The notes beneath the pieces are model-generated. The model saw only the letters and a program-made list of their open reading frames with translations, made no database searches and was not told the origin of the DNA. Shown one piece after another: positions 8,583 to 17,412 of a stretch of DNA of 35,747 nt. The position numbers and the translations under genes were made by a program. Source of the DNA: B30-G6 sp964633115 (lineage in GTDB: Bacteria; Desulfobacterota; Desulfobacteria; Desulfobacterales; B30-G6); NCBI GenBank assembly GCA_964633115.1, contig CAZWEO010000045.1, forward strand, positions 1 through 35,747. The letters run 5' to 3'. Positions within the stretch are counted from its first letter, which is position 1. Each line of letters begins with the position of its first letter.

Positions 8583-9662
8583 TTATCTCAATTTCAGAGT
8601 GCTCATGGAGATCAAGGCCAGGGCAATGGCTATGATCCAGAAGCGGACGATAATCTTTGGCTCGGCCCAGCCCTTTAATTCAAAGTGGTGGTGCAAGGGC
8701 GCCATTCTAAAAATACGTCCGCCGTTGGTCATTTTAAAAAAGCTCACCTGAAAAATTACCGAAAGTGCTTCAATCACAAAAAGTCCGCCGACGATTACCA
8801 ATAGTATCTCCTGTTTGGTAACCACGGCGATTACACCCAAGGTGCCGCCCAGAGATAGTGAGCCCACGTCACCCATAAATATTTGAGCCGGAAATGTGTT
8901 GAACCAGAGAAATCCCAGACCGGCACCGGCCACAGCCCCGCACAGCACAGTCAGTTCACCGCCACCGGCCACATAATTAATTTGGAGGTACTCGGCCAGT
9001 TTCACGTGGCCAGTTACATAGGCAAATATCATGTAGGTGGTGGCGGCAATGATGACCGGGCCGATGGCCAGGCCATCCAGCCCATCGGTGAGATTAACGG
9101 CATTGGATGTGCCTACAATCACAAGCACTGCGAATATGATATAACCCCAGCCCAAGTCTGGGGATATGTGTTTAAAAAATGGGACGGTCACCTGGGTATC
9201 AAAATTTGGATTCAAATAGAGTAGGGAACCAGCAATCAAGGCCAGGACGGATTGCGCTAAAAATTTGGATTTAGCGGAAAGCCCTTTGTTCCTTTTTTTG
9301 ATAAGCATTAAATAATCATCAATAAAACCGATAAGCCCGTATCCCACGACGATTAAAAGCACGATCCAGACATAGGGATTGGTTAGGTTGGTCCATAATA
9401 GGGTTGAAATCACGATGGCAAACAGAATCAGAATGCCGCCCATGGTGGGTGTTCCGGCTTTGGCATGGTGACTGTCGGGCCCATCCTCTTGAATGTATTG
9501 ACCGATTTGAAGTTCTCGTAGCCGTCGGATAACCCAAGGACCTAGCAGAAAACAGATAATAAAGGCCGTCAGACTGGCATAGATGGTTCGAAAGGTAATA
9601 TACCGAAAAACATTGAAGGCTGAGATGGTTGTATGTAGCGGATATAGTAAATGATATATCAT
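8583..9662 (-). CDS. mraY: Phospho-N-acetylmuramoyl-pentapeptide transferase MraY
   Basis: MraY transfers phospho-MurNAc-pentapeptide to undecaprenyl phosphate in the membrane, giving lipid I. The product has about ten membrane segments and the key motifs: FIDDYLML (the catalytic aspartate pair), NAVNLTDGLDGLA, and PLHHHFELKGW near the C-terminus. I chose the ATG at 9662, giving 359 residues (E. coli 360) and an ATGA overlap with the murF stop. A longer frame from 9752 adds 30 residues that are murF coding sequence in another frame and lack membrane character. Confidence 0.96.
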   Translation of the reverse strand: MIYHLLYPLHTTISAFNVFRYITFRTIYASLTAFIICFLLGPWVIRRLRELQIGQYIQEDGPDSHHAKAGTPTMGGILILFAIVISTLLWTNLTNPYVWIVLLIVVGYGLIGFIDDYLMLIKKRNKGLSAKSKFLAQSVLALIAGSLLYLNPNFDTQVTVPFFKHISPDLGWGYIIFAVLVIVGTSNAVNLTDGLDGLAIGPVIIAATTYMIFAYVTGHVKLAEYLQINYVAGGGELTVLCGAVAGAGLGFLWFNTFPAQIFMGDVGSLSLGGTLGVIAVVTKQEILLVIVGGLFVIEALSVIFQVSFFKMTNGGRIFRMAPLHHHFELKGWAEPKIIVRFWIIAIALALISMSTLKLR

Positions 9663-11095
9663 GTCAGATTTTCCAGGTATCCGTGTTTTTCCTTCAGGGC
9701 TTGAACAAAAGTTTCCATGTGCATGCCGCGAGAACCCTTGATCAGGATCCAATCGCTGGGCACGACGATTTTAACTAACTGCTCAAAGATTTTTTCTTTG
9801 GCGTCACAAAAAATATTTTCAGGGGACATGCCGCATTTTTGGGCACCTTGAGCAACGTCTTCAGCAAATTGTCCGGTAATAAAAAGTTTGTCCAGACCGC
9901 ATTGGCCGGCCTTACAACCGACATCGCGATGAAGCGCTGCAGAGGCCTGGCCCAGTTCAAGCATGTCTCCCAGCACCGCAATACTACGCGATTTGCCGCT
10001 GATGTCCTTGAGTGTGCTGATGGCAGCTTTTACCGATGCCGGGTTGGCGTTGTAGGTGTCATCGATAAGATGAATTTCACCTGGAAGTTCCAGAACATTG
10101 AGCCTGCCGTGGACAGGGGTAAAGGATTGCAAGGCAGCTTGAATGTCATCCAAAGGAATCTTCAAACAAATGCCCACAGCAGCAGCAGCCAACGCATTGG
10201 ATACATTAAACAAGCCGGGTATGGGCAGATGTATTTGGCACTCACCTGCGGGTACATGCAACCGAAAAGAAACCCCCTGTGGATCAGGTTTTAGGGACGA
10301 TGCCCGAACGTCGGCCTGCGTCGCTTGACCAAACAGCACAGTTTGACAATGAGCACGCGGGGCCAAGCGCATGACCAGCGGATCATCAGCATTGAAAATC
10401 AGGGTGCCGTCAGCTGAAATCGCTTCAATGAGTTCGCCTTTGGCTTCCATAATGCCTTCCAGGGAACCAAGACCTTCCAGATGGGCCGGTCCGATATTGG
10501 TAATCAAGCCGATATCTGCTGAACAGATCTTTCCCAGTCGACGAATTTCGCCGGGACGATTCATGCCCAATTCCAGAATGGCCCACTCATGGTCCGGTTC
10601 GATTCTCAGCAGCGTCAAGGGAACTCCCACCAGGTTATTAAAATTTCCAAAGGGTGATAGCACCTTGAACTGACGACTGACCACATGGGTAATCATTGTG
10701 CGGGTCGTGGTTTTACCGTTGGAGCCGGTGAGTGCCATGACCGACAACCCCGAGCGCTGCCGTAAAAAAGCGGCTAGATCTCCGAGAGCCACCAGCGTGT
10801 CCTTAACCGCTATGCAGGCAATTCCGGTATCATCCAGCCGGGTTAAAAGCGTTTGATCCAAAGCGGCCTGTTCCACGACCACGCCACGAACGCCCATTTC
10901 AATGACAGCCGGAATAAACTGGTGGCCATCATGGGTGTCACCTCTGAGGCATACAAAACACTGTTCCGCCAAAATTTGTCTGGAATCGGTATTGATCCCC
11001 GTAAACCCGATCGATTGCTTGCCGGTCAGCAACTCACCCCCGGTGGCTTCAAGGACGTCGCTCAAGGGCCATGATATGTTGTTGTTCGAATGCAT
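9659..11095 (-). CDS. murF: UDP-N-acetylmuramoyl-tripeptide--D-alanyl-D-alanine ligase MurF
   Basis: MurF attaches D-Ala-D-Ala to the UDP-MurNAc-tripeptide, finishing the soluble precursor. The 478-residue protein has the N-terminal UDP-binding domain (GINTDSRQI, GDTHDGH), the ATP loop GSNGKTTTR (near residue 124), the NIGPAHLEGLGS segment and the C-terminal IDDTYNANPASV motif that marks MurF. The start codon shares one base with the murE stop (TAATG), and the end overlaps mraY by four bases. The ligase that makes its substrate (Ddl) is not encoded in this cluster. Confidence 0.96.
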   Translation of the reverse strand: MHSNNNISWPLSDVLEATGGELLTGKQSIGFTGINTDSRQILAEQCFVCLRGDTHDGHQFIPAVIEMGVRGVVVEQAALDQTLLTRLDDTGIACIAVKDTLVALGDLAAFLRQRSGLSVMALTGSNGKTTTRTMITHVVSRQFKVLSPFGNFNNLVGVPLTLLRIEPDHEWAILELGMNRPGEIRRLGKICSADIGLITNIGPAHLEGLGSLEGIMEAKGELIEAISADGTLIFNADDPLVMRLAPRAHCQTVLFGQATQADVRASSLKPDPQGVSFRLHVPAGECQIHLPIPGLFNVSNALAAAAVGICLKIPLDDIQAALQSFTPVHGRLNVLELPGEIHLIDDTYNANPASVKAAISTLKDISGKSRSIAVLGDMLELGQASAALHRDVGCKAGQCGLDKLFITGQFAEDVAQGAQKCGMSPENIFCDAKEKIFEQLVKIVVPSDWILIKGSRGMHMETFVQALKEKHGYLENLT

Positions 11096-12651
11096 TACCG
11101 ACTGATTTCCTCTTTAGGTCCAGCGGATAAAGCGGCTTTTGCTTCGACCCGATCGTCAAAATCGAAGGTTTGATCTCCCAGGATCTGATAGGTTTCATGT
11201 CCTTTGCCGGCAATTAATACAATGTCACCCGGTCGGGCTGCCTGAATGGCTGTTCGAATTGCCATGCGGCGGTCGGGCTCGCGATAATAGCCGGTGCCTT
11301 CAAAACCTAGTTGTATCTCCGCAAGCGTGTAGGCGTGTTGGCTGGCAAGAATTTCACCCGTCAAGATATGATCAATGATGTCGTCTGGATCTTCAGATCT
11401 GGGGTTATCGGATGTAACGATGGCCAGTTCGGAGTATTGAGCCGCAATGTTTCCCATCAGCGGCCTTTTGGTTTTGTCACGGTTGCCACCGCACCCGAAT
11501 ACAGTGATAATGTGGGCTGGTTCCAGTTTTCTAAGGGCTTTGAGAACATTTTCTAGTGCATCCGGCGTATGGGCGTAGTCCACATAAACCGGTATGTCGC
11601 CATTATGCGAGACGCGTTCCAGGCGACCGGGAACCGAATGGGTTGTATGGATGCCGTTTTGGATGGCCGCAGACGGAAGCGCCATGGCAACGCCCACCCC
11701 AATGGAACTTAAAATATTCTCCAGATTATGCGCTCCCACCAGGGTTGATTCAATTTCAATTTGGTCCTCGGGGGTGGTGACACGACCGTGTATGCCACTG
11801 AAATCAATGATTATGGACTCGGTTCGAACCATACTGCCGGGCCTACGTCCGGTGGTGATCGCATGATAAGTTACGTCCGACACAAGCTCACGCCCTTGGG
11901 GACTGTCTGTATTGATGACGGCAATGGCTTCGGGAACAGCCTTTAGATAATGGGTAAACAGTCTTTTTTTACAGGCCCAGTAATCTTGCATGTTGTCATG
12001 GTAATCCAAGTGATCTTGGGACAGATTTGTAAAAACACCGATATCAAAGCGACAGGCCTCGATGCGAAAAAGATCGATGGCATGCGATGATACCTCCAAA
12101 ACAAGATGCGTGACACCGGCGCCAACCATTTCAGTCATGATACGCTGCAGATCCAGAGATTCCGGCGTCGTAACCGAGCTAGCACTGATTTTGCCATTGT
12201 AGCGATAATTCACGGTTCCAATGACGCCCACGCGATATCCGGCTGCTGCAAGCATTTTTTCAACCAGATAGGCACAGGTGGTTTTGCCGTTGGTTCCGGT
12301 GATACCCACAACGGTCAACTGCCGGCTGGGACTGCCGAAAAAATGATCAGCAGCGATGGCGAGGGCCTTACGTGAATTCGTCACCTGAATGATTGGAATT
12401 GCTGTCTTGGCCGGCTTTTGCGCAATGACCGCTGCTGCCCCCCGATCAAGTGCATCCGCAATATGCTTATGCCCATCGGTTGTAAAACCCTCGATGGCAA
12501 CAAAAACACCACCGGGTAAGATCTGGCGGGTGTCATAATGCAAACTGGTCACATCGATTGCGGCCAGATCATATTGATCCGAAGGAATGCTTGGATTTGA
12601 CACCAAGAGATCGGCCTGATCGAGGACCATTTGTAGATCGTTTAAATTCAA
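11095..12651 (-). CDS. murE: UDP-MurNAc-tripeptide synthetase MurE (meso-DAP type)
   Basis: MurE adds the third residue of the stem peptide. The 518-residue product has the N-terminal S-x-x-x-DTR segment, the ATP loop GTNGKTTCA (near residue 118), the ThrThr-Pro-Glu-Ser substrate motif (VTTPESLDLQ), and VDYAHTPDALE. The C-terminal DNPRSEDP contains the DNPR signature known to select meso-diaminopimelate, so a standard Gram-negative peptidoglycan is expected. The start appears to be a TTG overlapping the ftsI stop as TTGA; the first downstream ATG is seven codons in (12630). Neither has a strong ribosome binding site, so I kept the coupled TTG. Confidence 0.95.
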   Translation of the reverse strand: MNLNDLQMVLDQADLLVSNPSIPSDQYDLAAIDVTSLHYDTRQILPGGVFVAIEGFTTDGHKHIADALDRGAAAVIAQKPAKTAIPIIQVTNSRKALAIAADHFFGSPSRQLTVVGITGTNGKTTCAYLVEKMLAAAGYRVGVIGTVNYRYNGKISASSVTTPESLDLQRIMTEMVGAGVTHLVLEVSSHAIDLFRIEACRFDIGVFTNLSQDHLDYHDNMQDYWACKKRLFTHYLKAVPEAIAVINTDSPQGRELVSDVTYHAITTGRRPGSMVRTESIIIDFSGIHGRVTTPEDQIEIESTLVGAHNLENILSSIGVGVAMALPSAAIQNGIHTTHSVPGRLERVSHNGDIPVYVDYAHTPDALENVLKALRKLEPAHIITVFGCGGNRDKTKRPLMGNIAAQYSELAIVTSDNPRSEDPDDIIDHILTGEILASQHAYTLAEIQLGFEGTGYYREPDRRMAIRTAIQAARPGDIVLIAGKGHETYQILGDQTFDFDDRVEAKAALSAGPKEEISR

Positions 12652-14399
12652 TTGCTGTTTCCCGTAATTAGTGCAGCCTTGATGAGCCCTTTGGCTTTGT
12701 TTGGCGGTACATTTAAATACTGTAAGGTCTCATGGGCAATTTTTTGAAAAGCCGGTGCTGCCACTGTGCCGCCATAGTGTTCGCCATTGGGCTCGTCGAT
12801 TACTACCAGAACAACTATATGGGGGTTTTCCACCGGCGCGATGCCCACAAATGACGCTGTGTATTTTCCGCGGGAATACTTGCCGCTTTGATCAATTTTT
12901 TGGGCGGTACCTGTTTTGCCGCAAACAGTGTAGCCCTGTAACGATGCATTGGTTCCGGTCCCGCCTTCGGTTACAACTGTCTGCATGATGCGTTTAACGA
13001 TGGCGGCCACTTCGGGCGATACAGCTTGTTCGACAACCTGAGGTTGGGTTTGTTCCAACATGCGACCACTTTGACTTGTGACAGCATGAACGATATAAGG
13101 TTTCATGCGAATACCGTCATTGGCGATCGCTGCTGTGGCTGACACCAGCTGAATGGCCGATACCGAAAGGCCCTGCCCAAAGGAGATCGCACTGGTGTCA
13201 ATTTGGGACCAACGATCATTGTGGCTCAACGTGCCAGTTGTTTCGCCGGGGCAATCTAACCCGGTCTTGGTGCCAAAACCAAATTTTTTTAAAGTCGTAT
13301 ACAGCGAGTCGGCGCCCACCATCTCAATGACCTTGGTGATGCCGATATTGCTGGAGTATTTCACAATTTGCTGCAAAGAGAGCCATCCGCGTGGATGGGT
13401 ATCATGAATGGTATTCGCGCCTATTTTGTAGGCACCGTTTTCACAGAAAAAAATGGTACTGGGGCTGCAGATGCCTGAAGAGAGGGCAGCTGCTGTCGAG
13501 AATATTTTCATGGTAGAACCCGGCTCAAAGGGATCGGTCAAAGCCCTATTGCGCCACAATGGCCGCGAGTATTTCTCAAAGACATTGGGATTAAAGCTAG
13601 GGTAGTGTGATAGCGCCAGTATGGCACCGCTGGTGGGGTCCATAACAACGGCCATGCCAGAACGCGCCGTAAACTGGCGCACAGAGGCTTCCAGGGCAGT
13701 CTGGGTAATATACTGAATATTGTGATCGAGTGTAAGCACGATATTCCGGCCGGCATTAAAAGATGGGTGATGCGGCACTTTGGCATCTTGATCTTTAGCA
13801 AATCCCCGACCCAACGCGTCTTTTAATACGACTACCTTTTTCTCTGTCCCGCTTAAGGCCTGATCGTAGTAATACTCGATTCCTTCAAGGCCATTGCCGT
13901 CAATGCCGGTAAAACCAATTACCTGGGCGGCCAGTGATTTGTTGGGATAAAAGCGGTTGTATTCGGGCATGAAACCGATACCTTCAAGTTCGAGTGACTT
14001 TATGGCCTCAACTTCTTTGGGTGTCGCTTGTCGTTTTAGCCAGACAAAGCCCTTACGTCCTTGAAAACGACGCCGGATTTGCTTCTGATCAGTTTTAAGC
14101 GCTTTGGCAATTACGCGTATGGTTTGGGGCTGGTTTTCGATCTGGTCCAAATAGGCGGCAATGGATGTTCCTTGGATGCTCACGGCCAAGGCGTTGCCAT
14201 GCCGATCATAGATGGACCCACGTTTCCCCATTTGGGTGATGGATTTTTCATATTGATTGGCTGCCTTTTGAGATAACCAGGAGCCACAAAATACTTGAAG
14301 ATAAACAGCTTTGGCACCCACAATCGATATGAGCATAAAAAAACAAATACCCACAAAGGCTATGCGGAGCTTGATCGGATTTTTAGGTTTATGCTTCAT
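12648..14399 (-). CDS. ftsI: Septal peptidoglycan transpeptidase FtsI (PBP3)
   Basis: FtsI is the class B penicillin-binding protein that cross-links septal peptidoglycan. The 583-residue product has a short basic N-terminus, one membrane anchor (about residues 12-35), the dimerisation domain with GSIYDRHGNALA, and a transpeptidase domain with the three active-site motifs: SxxK (GSTMK, serine near residue 294), SSN (near 347) and KTG (near 494). No PASTA repeats follow, so it is the FtsI type rather than SpoVD type. The start overlaps ftsL as ATGA. Confidence 0.95.
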   Translation of the reverse strand: MKHKPKNPIKLRIAFVGICFFMLISIVGAKAVYLQVFCGSWLSQKAANQYEKSITQMGKRGSIYDRHGNALAVSIQGTSIAAYLDQIENQPQTIRVIAKALKTDQKQIRRRFQGRKGFVWLKRQATPKEVEAIKSLELEGIGFMPEYNRFYPNKSLAAQVIGFTGIDGNGLEGIEYYYDQALSGTEKKVVVLKDALGRGFAKDQDAKVPHHPSFNAGRNIVLTLDHNIQYITQTALEASVRQFTARSGMAVVMDPTSGAILALSHYPSFNPNVFEKYSRPLWRNRALTDPFEPGSTMKIFSTAAALSSGICSPSTIFFCENGAYKIGANTIHDTHPRGWLSLQQIVKYSSNIGITKVIEMVGADSLYTTLKKFGFGTKTGLDCPGETTGTLSHNDRWSQIDTSAISFGQGLSVSAIQLVSATAAIANDGIRMKPYIVHAVTSQSGRMLEQTQPQVVEQAVSPEVAAIVKRIMQTVVTEGGTGTNASLQGYTVCGKTGTAQKIDQSGKYSRGKYTASFVGIAPVENPHIVVLVVIDEPNGEHYGGTVAAPAFQKIAHETLQYLNVPPNKAKGLIKAALITGNSN

Positions 14400-14683
14400 G
14401 GCAACAGAATCGTTCTATCGGTTGAAGGCATCATCATGCCAAGCTGTTCCTTGGCGATCCTGGCAATGCGATCCGGTGATTTCAGTCGTGCCAGTTCGAT
14501 TTTGAGATTGTTTTGATACGCCGTAAGTTGCCTCTGATTCTGGGTTTCTTTGGATATTTCGTATCCATAATTAACGTTCTGGACACGACACCAGGTATAA
14601 AACAGAAGTTCCATGATGAATATGGACATCAGGAACATCCATACACCGGTCGGTTTTCCTTTTTGCTCAGGCAGCGACATCAC
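14396..14683 (-). CDS. ftsL: Cell division protein FtsL
   Basis: FtsL is a small bitopic divisome protein that forms a coiled coil with FtsB and binds FtsQ. The 95-residue product has a membrane segment at about residues 14-32 and a following coiled-coil stretch (about 45-75) that ends in RIARIAKEQLGM, the usual FtsL/DivIC tail. Position between rsmH and ftsI is diagnostic, because sequence conservation is low. The start is either GTG at 14683, overlapping the rsmH stop as GTGA, or the adjacent ATG at 14680. Confidence 0.88.
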   Translation of the reverse strand: MMSLPEQKGKPTGVWMFLMSIFIMELLFYTWCRVQNVNYGYEISKETQNQRQLTAYQNNLKIELARLKSPDRIARIAKEQLGMMMPSTDRTILLP

Positions 14684-15618
14684 CCCAGCCTTTCTGCCGC
14701 CCGCAAGATGGTGCTGCGCGCCATGGGATTGGCCGCTATCTCGTCCGCAGATGGTTTTAACCCTTTTTTGGTTAAGATCCGAATGCAGGGTTTATTCTGG
14801 CACACACATTTCGGAAAATCCGGGGGGCAAGTACAAGGTTTTTCCAAAGCTCTAAACGCGTGTTTTACAATACGATCCTCAAGTGAGTGAAAGGTTAGGA
14901 TACAGATCCGCCCCCCGGGATTTAAATAATCTGCAAAAACCTTTAGGAATTGGCGTAGCCGCTCTAATTCTTTGTTGACGACAATTCTCAACGCCATGAA
15001 AATGCGTGTGGCCGGATGTCTTCCGGGTTTCCATTTGGCCCTAGGGATGACTTTGGCCACAAGTTCCGCCAACTGGCGACTAGTATCAATGGGCCTGCTC
15101 CGGCGGTGGGTGCAAATCCTGTGGGCGATTGAATTGGCCCAGGGCTCTTCGCCATAGGTTCTGAAAAGATCCGTTAATGCTTTTTGGCTCAGGTCGTTGA
15201 CCAGGTCGCGGGCACGTGTGCCCGAGCGAATGTCCATGCGCATATCCAGAGGTTCGTCTTTTTGGAAGCTAAATCCTCTCTGACTCGTTGTCAGCTGGTG
15301 AAGCGAAAGCCCCAGGTCGAGCAACATGCCATCCACTGCCTGAATCTTCAACGCTGCCAGACAATTGGGAAATTGGGAATAGTTACCGTGATGGAGGTGA
15401 AATTTAACCTTGTCTTGCGGCAATATGTTTTTTGCATTTTCAATTGCATCCAAATCTTGATCGATTCCGATCAGGCAGCCGCCGGGATCTATTTTTTTTA
15501 AGATTGCCATGGCATGTCCACTGCCGCCGAGGGTGCCGTCCAGGTAAGTATGGCCTGGTTGGCAGTTTAGATGGACGATGGCTTCGGAAACCATCACGGG
15601 GACATGTTGATAGGACAT
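14680..15618 (-). CDS. rsmH: 16S rRNA (cytosine1402-N4)-methyltransferase RsmH
   Basis: RsmH (formerly MraW) N4-methylates C1402 of 16S rRNA in the decoding centre. The 312-residue product starts with YQHVPVMVSEA, has the SAM-binding motif DGTLGGSGHA (near residue 26), LLDLGLSLHQL, the RGFSFQKDEPLDMRMD stretch, and the C-terminal ILTFHSLEDRIVK that is specific to this family. The start is four bases after the mraZ stop. Some homologs end in KLRAA-like sequence; here the end is TILRAAERLG. Confidence 0.96.
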   Translation of the reverse strand: MSYQHVPVMVSEAIVHLNCQPGHTYLDGTLGGSGHAMAILKKIDPGGCLIGIDQDLDAIENAKNILPQDKVKFHLHHGNYSQFPNCLAALKIQAVDGMLLDLGLSLHQLTTSQRGFSFQKDEPLDMRMDIRSGTRARDLVNDLSQKALTDLFRTYGEEPWANSIAHRICTHRRSRPIDTSRQLAELVAKVIPRAKWKPGRHPATRIFMALRIVVNKELERLRQFLKVFADYLNPGGRICILTFHSLEDRIVKHAFRALEKPCTCPPDFPKCVCQNKPCIRILTKKGLKPSADEIAANPMARSTILRAAERLG

Positions 15619-15622
15619 CGGA

Positions 15623-16069
15623 TCAAATTCCTAACTTGGCAATTTCGTTTCGAACCTCCTCTTTTTTCATGTCTCCTTCCATGGTGCTATTCTCCTTGTC
15701 CCAGTTCTCGCGGGACCATATTTCAAAATGATCTAAAACACCCACCAAAACGATTTCCTTGTCCAAGTGTGCATAGTCACGCAGGGTGGGGGGAATCAGC
15801 ATGCGTTCTTGCTTGTCCCAGGTACAGGCAAATGCACCGCCGATAAAAACGCGTCTGAATCGCCGCATGGTATCATTTTTTTCGGCCAGGGAAAGGATGC
15901 GCGACTCAATTTTTTCCCATTCTTTCAAGGTGTAAACCACCAGGCTGCGATCCATTCGAGAGACCATCAACTGATCGCCGTCTTGGCCGCAGATTACATT
16001 CCGGAAACGTTTCGGGATGATGATACGTCCTTTGGGGTCGATCGTATGAAATGAACTGCCACGAAACAT
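15623..16069 (-). CDS. mraZ: Transcriptional regulator MraZ
   Basis: MraZ is an AbrB-like, ring-forming DNA-binding protein that represses the dcw operon in E. coli. The 148-residue protein has the two tandem swapped-hairpin halves, each with the family motif: DPKGRIIIPKRFR near residue 11 and DKQERMLIPPTLR near residue 85. The second half carries a variant (KQER where GR is usual). The ATG has AGGTGA five bases upstream. As first gene of the cluster it is followed closely by rsmH. Direct GTGGA repeats with 10-base period lie between the candidate promoter and the gene, matching the layout of autoregulation. Confidence 0.95.
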   Translation of the reverse strand: MFRGSSFHTIDPKGRIIIPKRFRNVICGQDGDQLMVSRMDRSLVVYTLKEWEKIESRILSLAEKNDTMRRFRRVFIGGAFACTWDKQERMLIPPTLRDYAHLDKEIVLVGVLDHFEIWSRENWDKENSTMEGDMKKEEVRNEIAKLGI

Positions 16070-16122
16070 GTGTCACCTGTCCAAATTGAACGTTGTGAAT
16101 GCTCAAAGTAGAATTAGAAATA

Positions 16123-16137
16123 TCCACAATTATCCAC
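16123..16137 (-). promoter_or_regulatory. Candidate MraZ operator (two GTGGA boxes)
   Basis: On the mraZ coding strand two GTGGA boxes occur 10 bases apart, just downstream of the candidate promoter and 54 bases before the mraZ ATG. E. coli MraZ binds direct TGGGN repeats separated by 5 bases, so spacing and core (TGG) agree. Assignment is by analogy. Confidence 0.5.
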
Positions 16138-16143
16138 TTTGAA

Positions 16144-16175
16144 AGTATAAAAGTACATTATTGGAAAAAAGTCAA
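16144..16175 (-). promoter_or_regulatory. Candidate promoter of the dcw cluster
   Basis: TTGACT (16170-16175) resembles a -35 and TATACT (16144-16149) a -10 box, but the spacer is 20 bases, longer than the usual 17. The sequence around it is very AT-rich and it lies 75-106 bases upstream of mraZ. A -10 shifted by one to three bases (TTTATA, TTATAC) is possible. Confidence 0.4.
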
Positions 16176-16251
16176 GGAAAAAATAAAAAGATTATCAGAT
16201 AATTTACAATAATTTACGAATGTTAAAAAGATATTTTGATAGAATTATTTA

Positions 16252-16278
16252 GTGGAGTTTTGTGGAGTAATATGTGGT
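16252..16278 (+). promoter_or_regulatory. Second GTGGA box cluster, opposite orientation
   Basis: GTGGA occurs at 16252-16256 and 16262-16266 with the same 10-base period as the boxes near mraZ, followed by GTGGT at 16274-16278. These sit on the plus strand, about 129 bases from the first pair, in the mraZ/HD-gene divergent spacer. They may let MraZ act on the divergent gene or loop the DNA. Confidence 0.35.
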
Positions 16279-16389
16279 CAATAAAGATTAAAACGATGGA
16301 TTGCGTCTGGTGCTTTGGAACAATGAATCATCCGGTTTGCTTTTGCTTAAATAGATGGATTATTCTGCACCAAAAAACCAACCTGTAGC

Positions 16390-16419
16390 TTGACAAAAAA
16401 TCGTTGGGGTTGATAGATA
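16390..16419 (+). promoter_or_regulatory. Candidate promoter for the HD-domain gene
   Basis: TTGACA (16390-16395) and TAGATA (16414-16419) are separated by 18 bases, and a TG one base before the -10 gives an extended -10 form. It lies about 110 bases upstream of the HD-domain gene. A TATAAT at 16492-16497 is another -10 candidate, but lacks a good -35. The rest of the 16070-16527 spacer shows only AT-rich sequence and a 12-base palindrome (16461-16472). Confidence 0.4.
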
Positions 16420-16527
16420 TCGGGGCACTAGTTTCAGGTTCATGTCTGCAAAATATGTCTGATTTTAAAATCGGACGATATCCAATTTATTTATAATAAA
16501 TATATATAGTTATGGAGTAAAGCCGCG

Positions 16528-17199
16528 ATGGCAATTAACTCAGACGGGGTGCTTGCACAGCAATCCCCGTTGGAACACATAAAAAAAATTGTTGAAAAAA
16601 TGTTTGCTGCTGACAAAGGGAGCCATGGTTGGGAGCATACCCTACGGGTCTTCCGTCTTTGCGAACGTATTGGTAACGAGGAAGGCGCGGATATGGAGGT
16701 GGTTTTGATTGCAGCGTGCCTGCACGACATTGGCCGCTGTTATCAGGATGCCAGCAATGGACGCATTTGCCATGCTGAAAAAGGGGCCGAACTGGCAGCT
16801 CCTTTGATTGAACCACTTGATTTATCGAATCATCAAAAAGAAAATATTCTAGATTGTATTCGTTCCCACCGTTTTCGTGGACAGACGCTGCCCAGGACTA
16901 TTGAGGCCCAGGTCTTATTTGACGCCGATAAACTGGATGCCATCGGTGCTGTGGGCATTGCCCGCGCATTTCAATTTGCGGGTGAAGTTGGCGCGCGATT
17001 GCATAATTCTCACTTAAATATCGAAAAAACCCGAGCCTATTCTGAAGAAGATACCGGCTATCGCGAATTTCGGGTTAAACTGTCTAAAATTCACCAACGT
17101 ATTTTAACGACGGCGGGCAAACGTCTCGCCGCCGATCGGCATGCCTATATGGGTGCGTTTTTTGATCGGTTTCTAGCTGAGCATGCGGGGGAGCTATGA
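16528..17199 (+). CDS. HD-domain metal-dependent phosphohydrolase (YedJ-like)
   Basis: The 223-residue soluble protein is an HD-superfamily hydrolase of the COG1418/YedJ type. Visible motifs are HGWEHTLRV (near residue 34), the metal-binding CLHDIGR (about 70), CHAEKGAE, RSHRFRG, and DADKLDAIGAVGIARAF, which is the family signature. E. coli YedJ is similar in length and layout. The substrate is not known; the HD fold suggests phosphomonoester or nucleotide hydrolysis. It is the first gene of a plus-strand group that continues with the split purH genes, so a nucleotide-related role is possible but is only inference. The ribosome binding site is ATGGAG ten bases before the ATG. Confidence 0.85.
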   Translation: MAINSDGVLAQQSPLEHIKKIVEKMFAADKGSHGWEHTLRVFRLCERIGNEEGADMEVVLIAACLHDIGRCYQDASNGRICHAEKGAELAAPLIEPLDLSNHQKENILDCIRSHRFRGQTLPRTIEAQVLFDADKLDAIGAVGIARAFQFAGEVGARLHNSHLNIEKTRAYSEEDTGYREFRVKLSKIHQRILTTAGKRLAADRHAYMGAFFDRFLAEHAGEL

Positions 17200-17202
17200 G
17201 CG

Positions 17203-17252
17203 GTGTTCGAGTTGCGAGTTTCGAGGTGCGAGATTCGAGTTCTGAGATGCGT
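17203..17252. repeat. Heptamer array, TTCGAGT/TGCGAGT family
   Basis: Directly after the HD gene stop come about seven in-phase 7-base words such as TTCGAGT, TGCGAGT and TTCGAGG, alternating so that a 14-base period is also visible. No coding frame or terminator explains it. Confidence 0.7.
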
Positions 17253-17291
17253 GTTTTGTATGTCGGGATGGAGAGGCAAAAGATACTTATT

Positions 17292-17335
17292 AACATCGAA
17301 CATTGAACATTGAACACTCAACATTGAACATCGAA
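17292..17335. repeat. Heptamer array, ACATTGA family
   Basis: Six consecutive 7-base words fit ACATYGA with one degenerate copy (ACACTCA). They lie in the spacer before the IMP cyclohydrolase gene. A related set of CTAACAGT-like 7-8 base words follows to about 17396, just before the ribosome binding site. Confidence 0.75.
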
Positions 17336-17412
17336 ATAGCCATCAGCAATAAGTTGCTAACAGCCTATAGTCTAAACACCTAACAGTCTAACAAAGGGAG
17401 GTAAACACTGTC

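Noticed and set aside
17292..17335. Possible CRISPR array
   Set aside because: Units are 7 bases, contiguous and degenerate, with no spacers and no cas genes.
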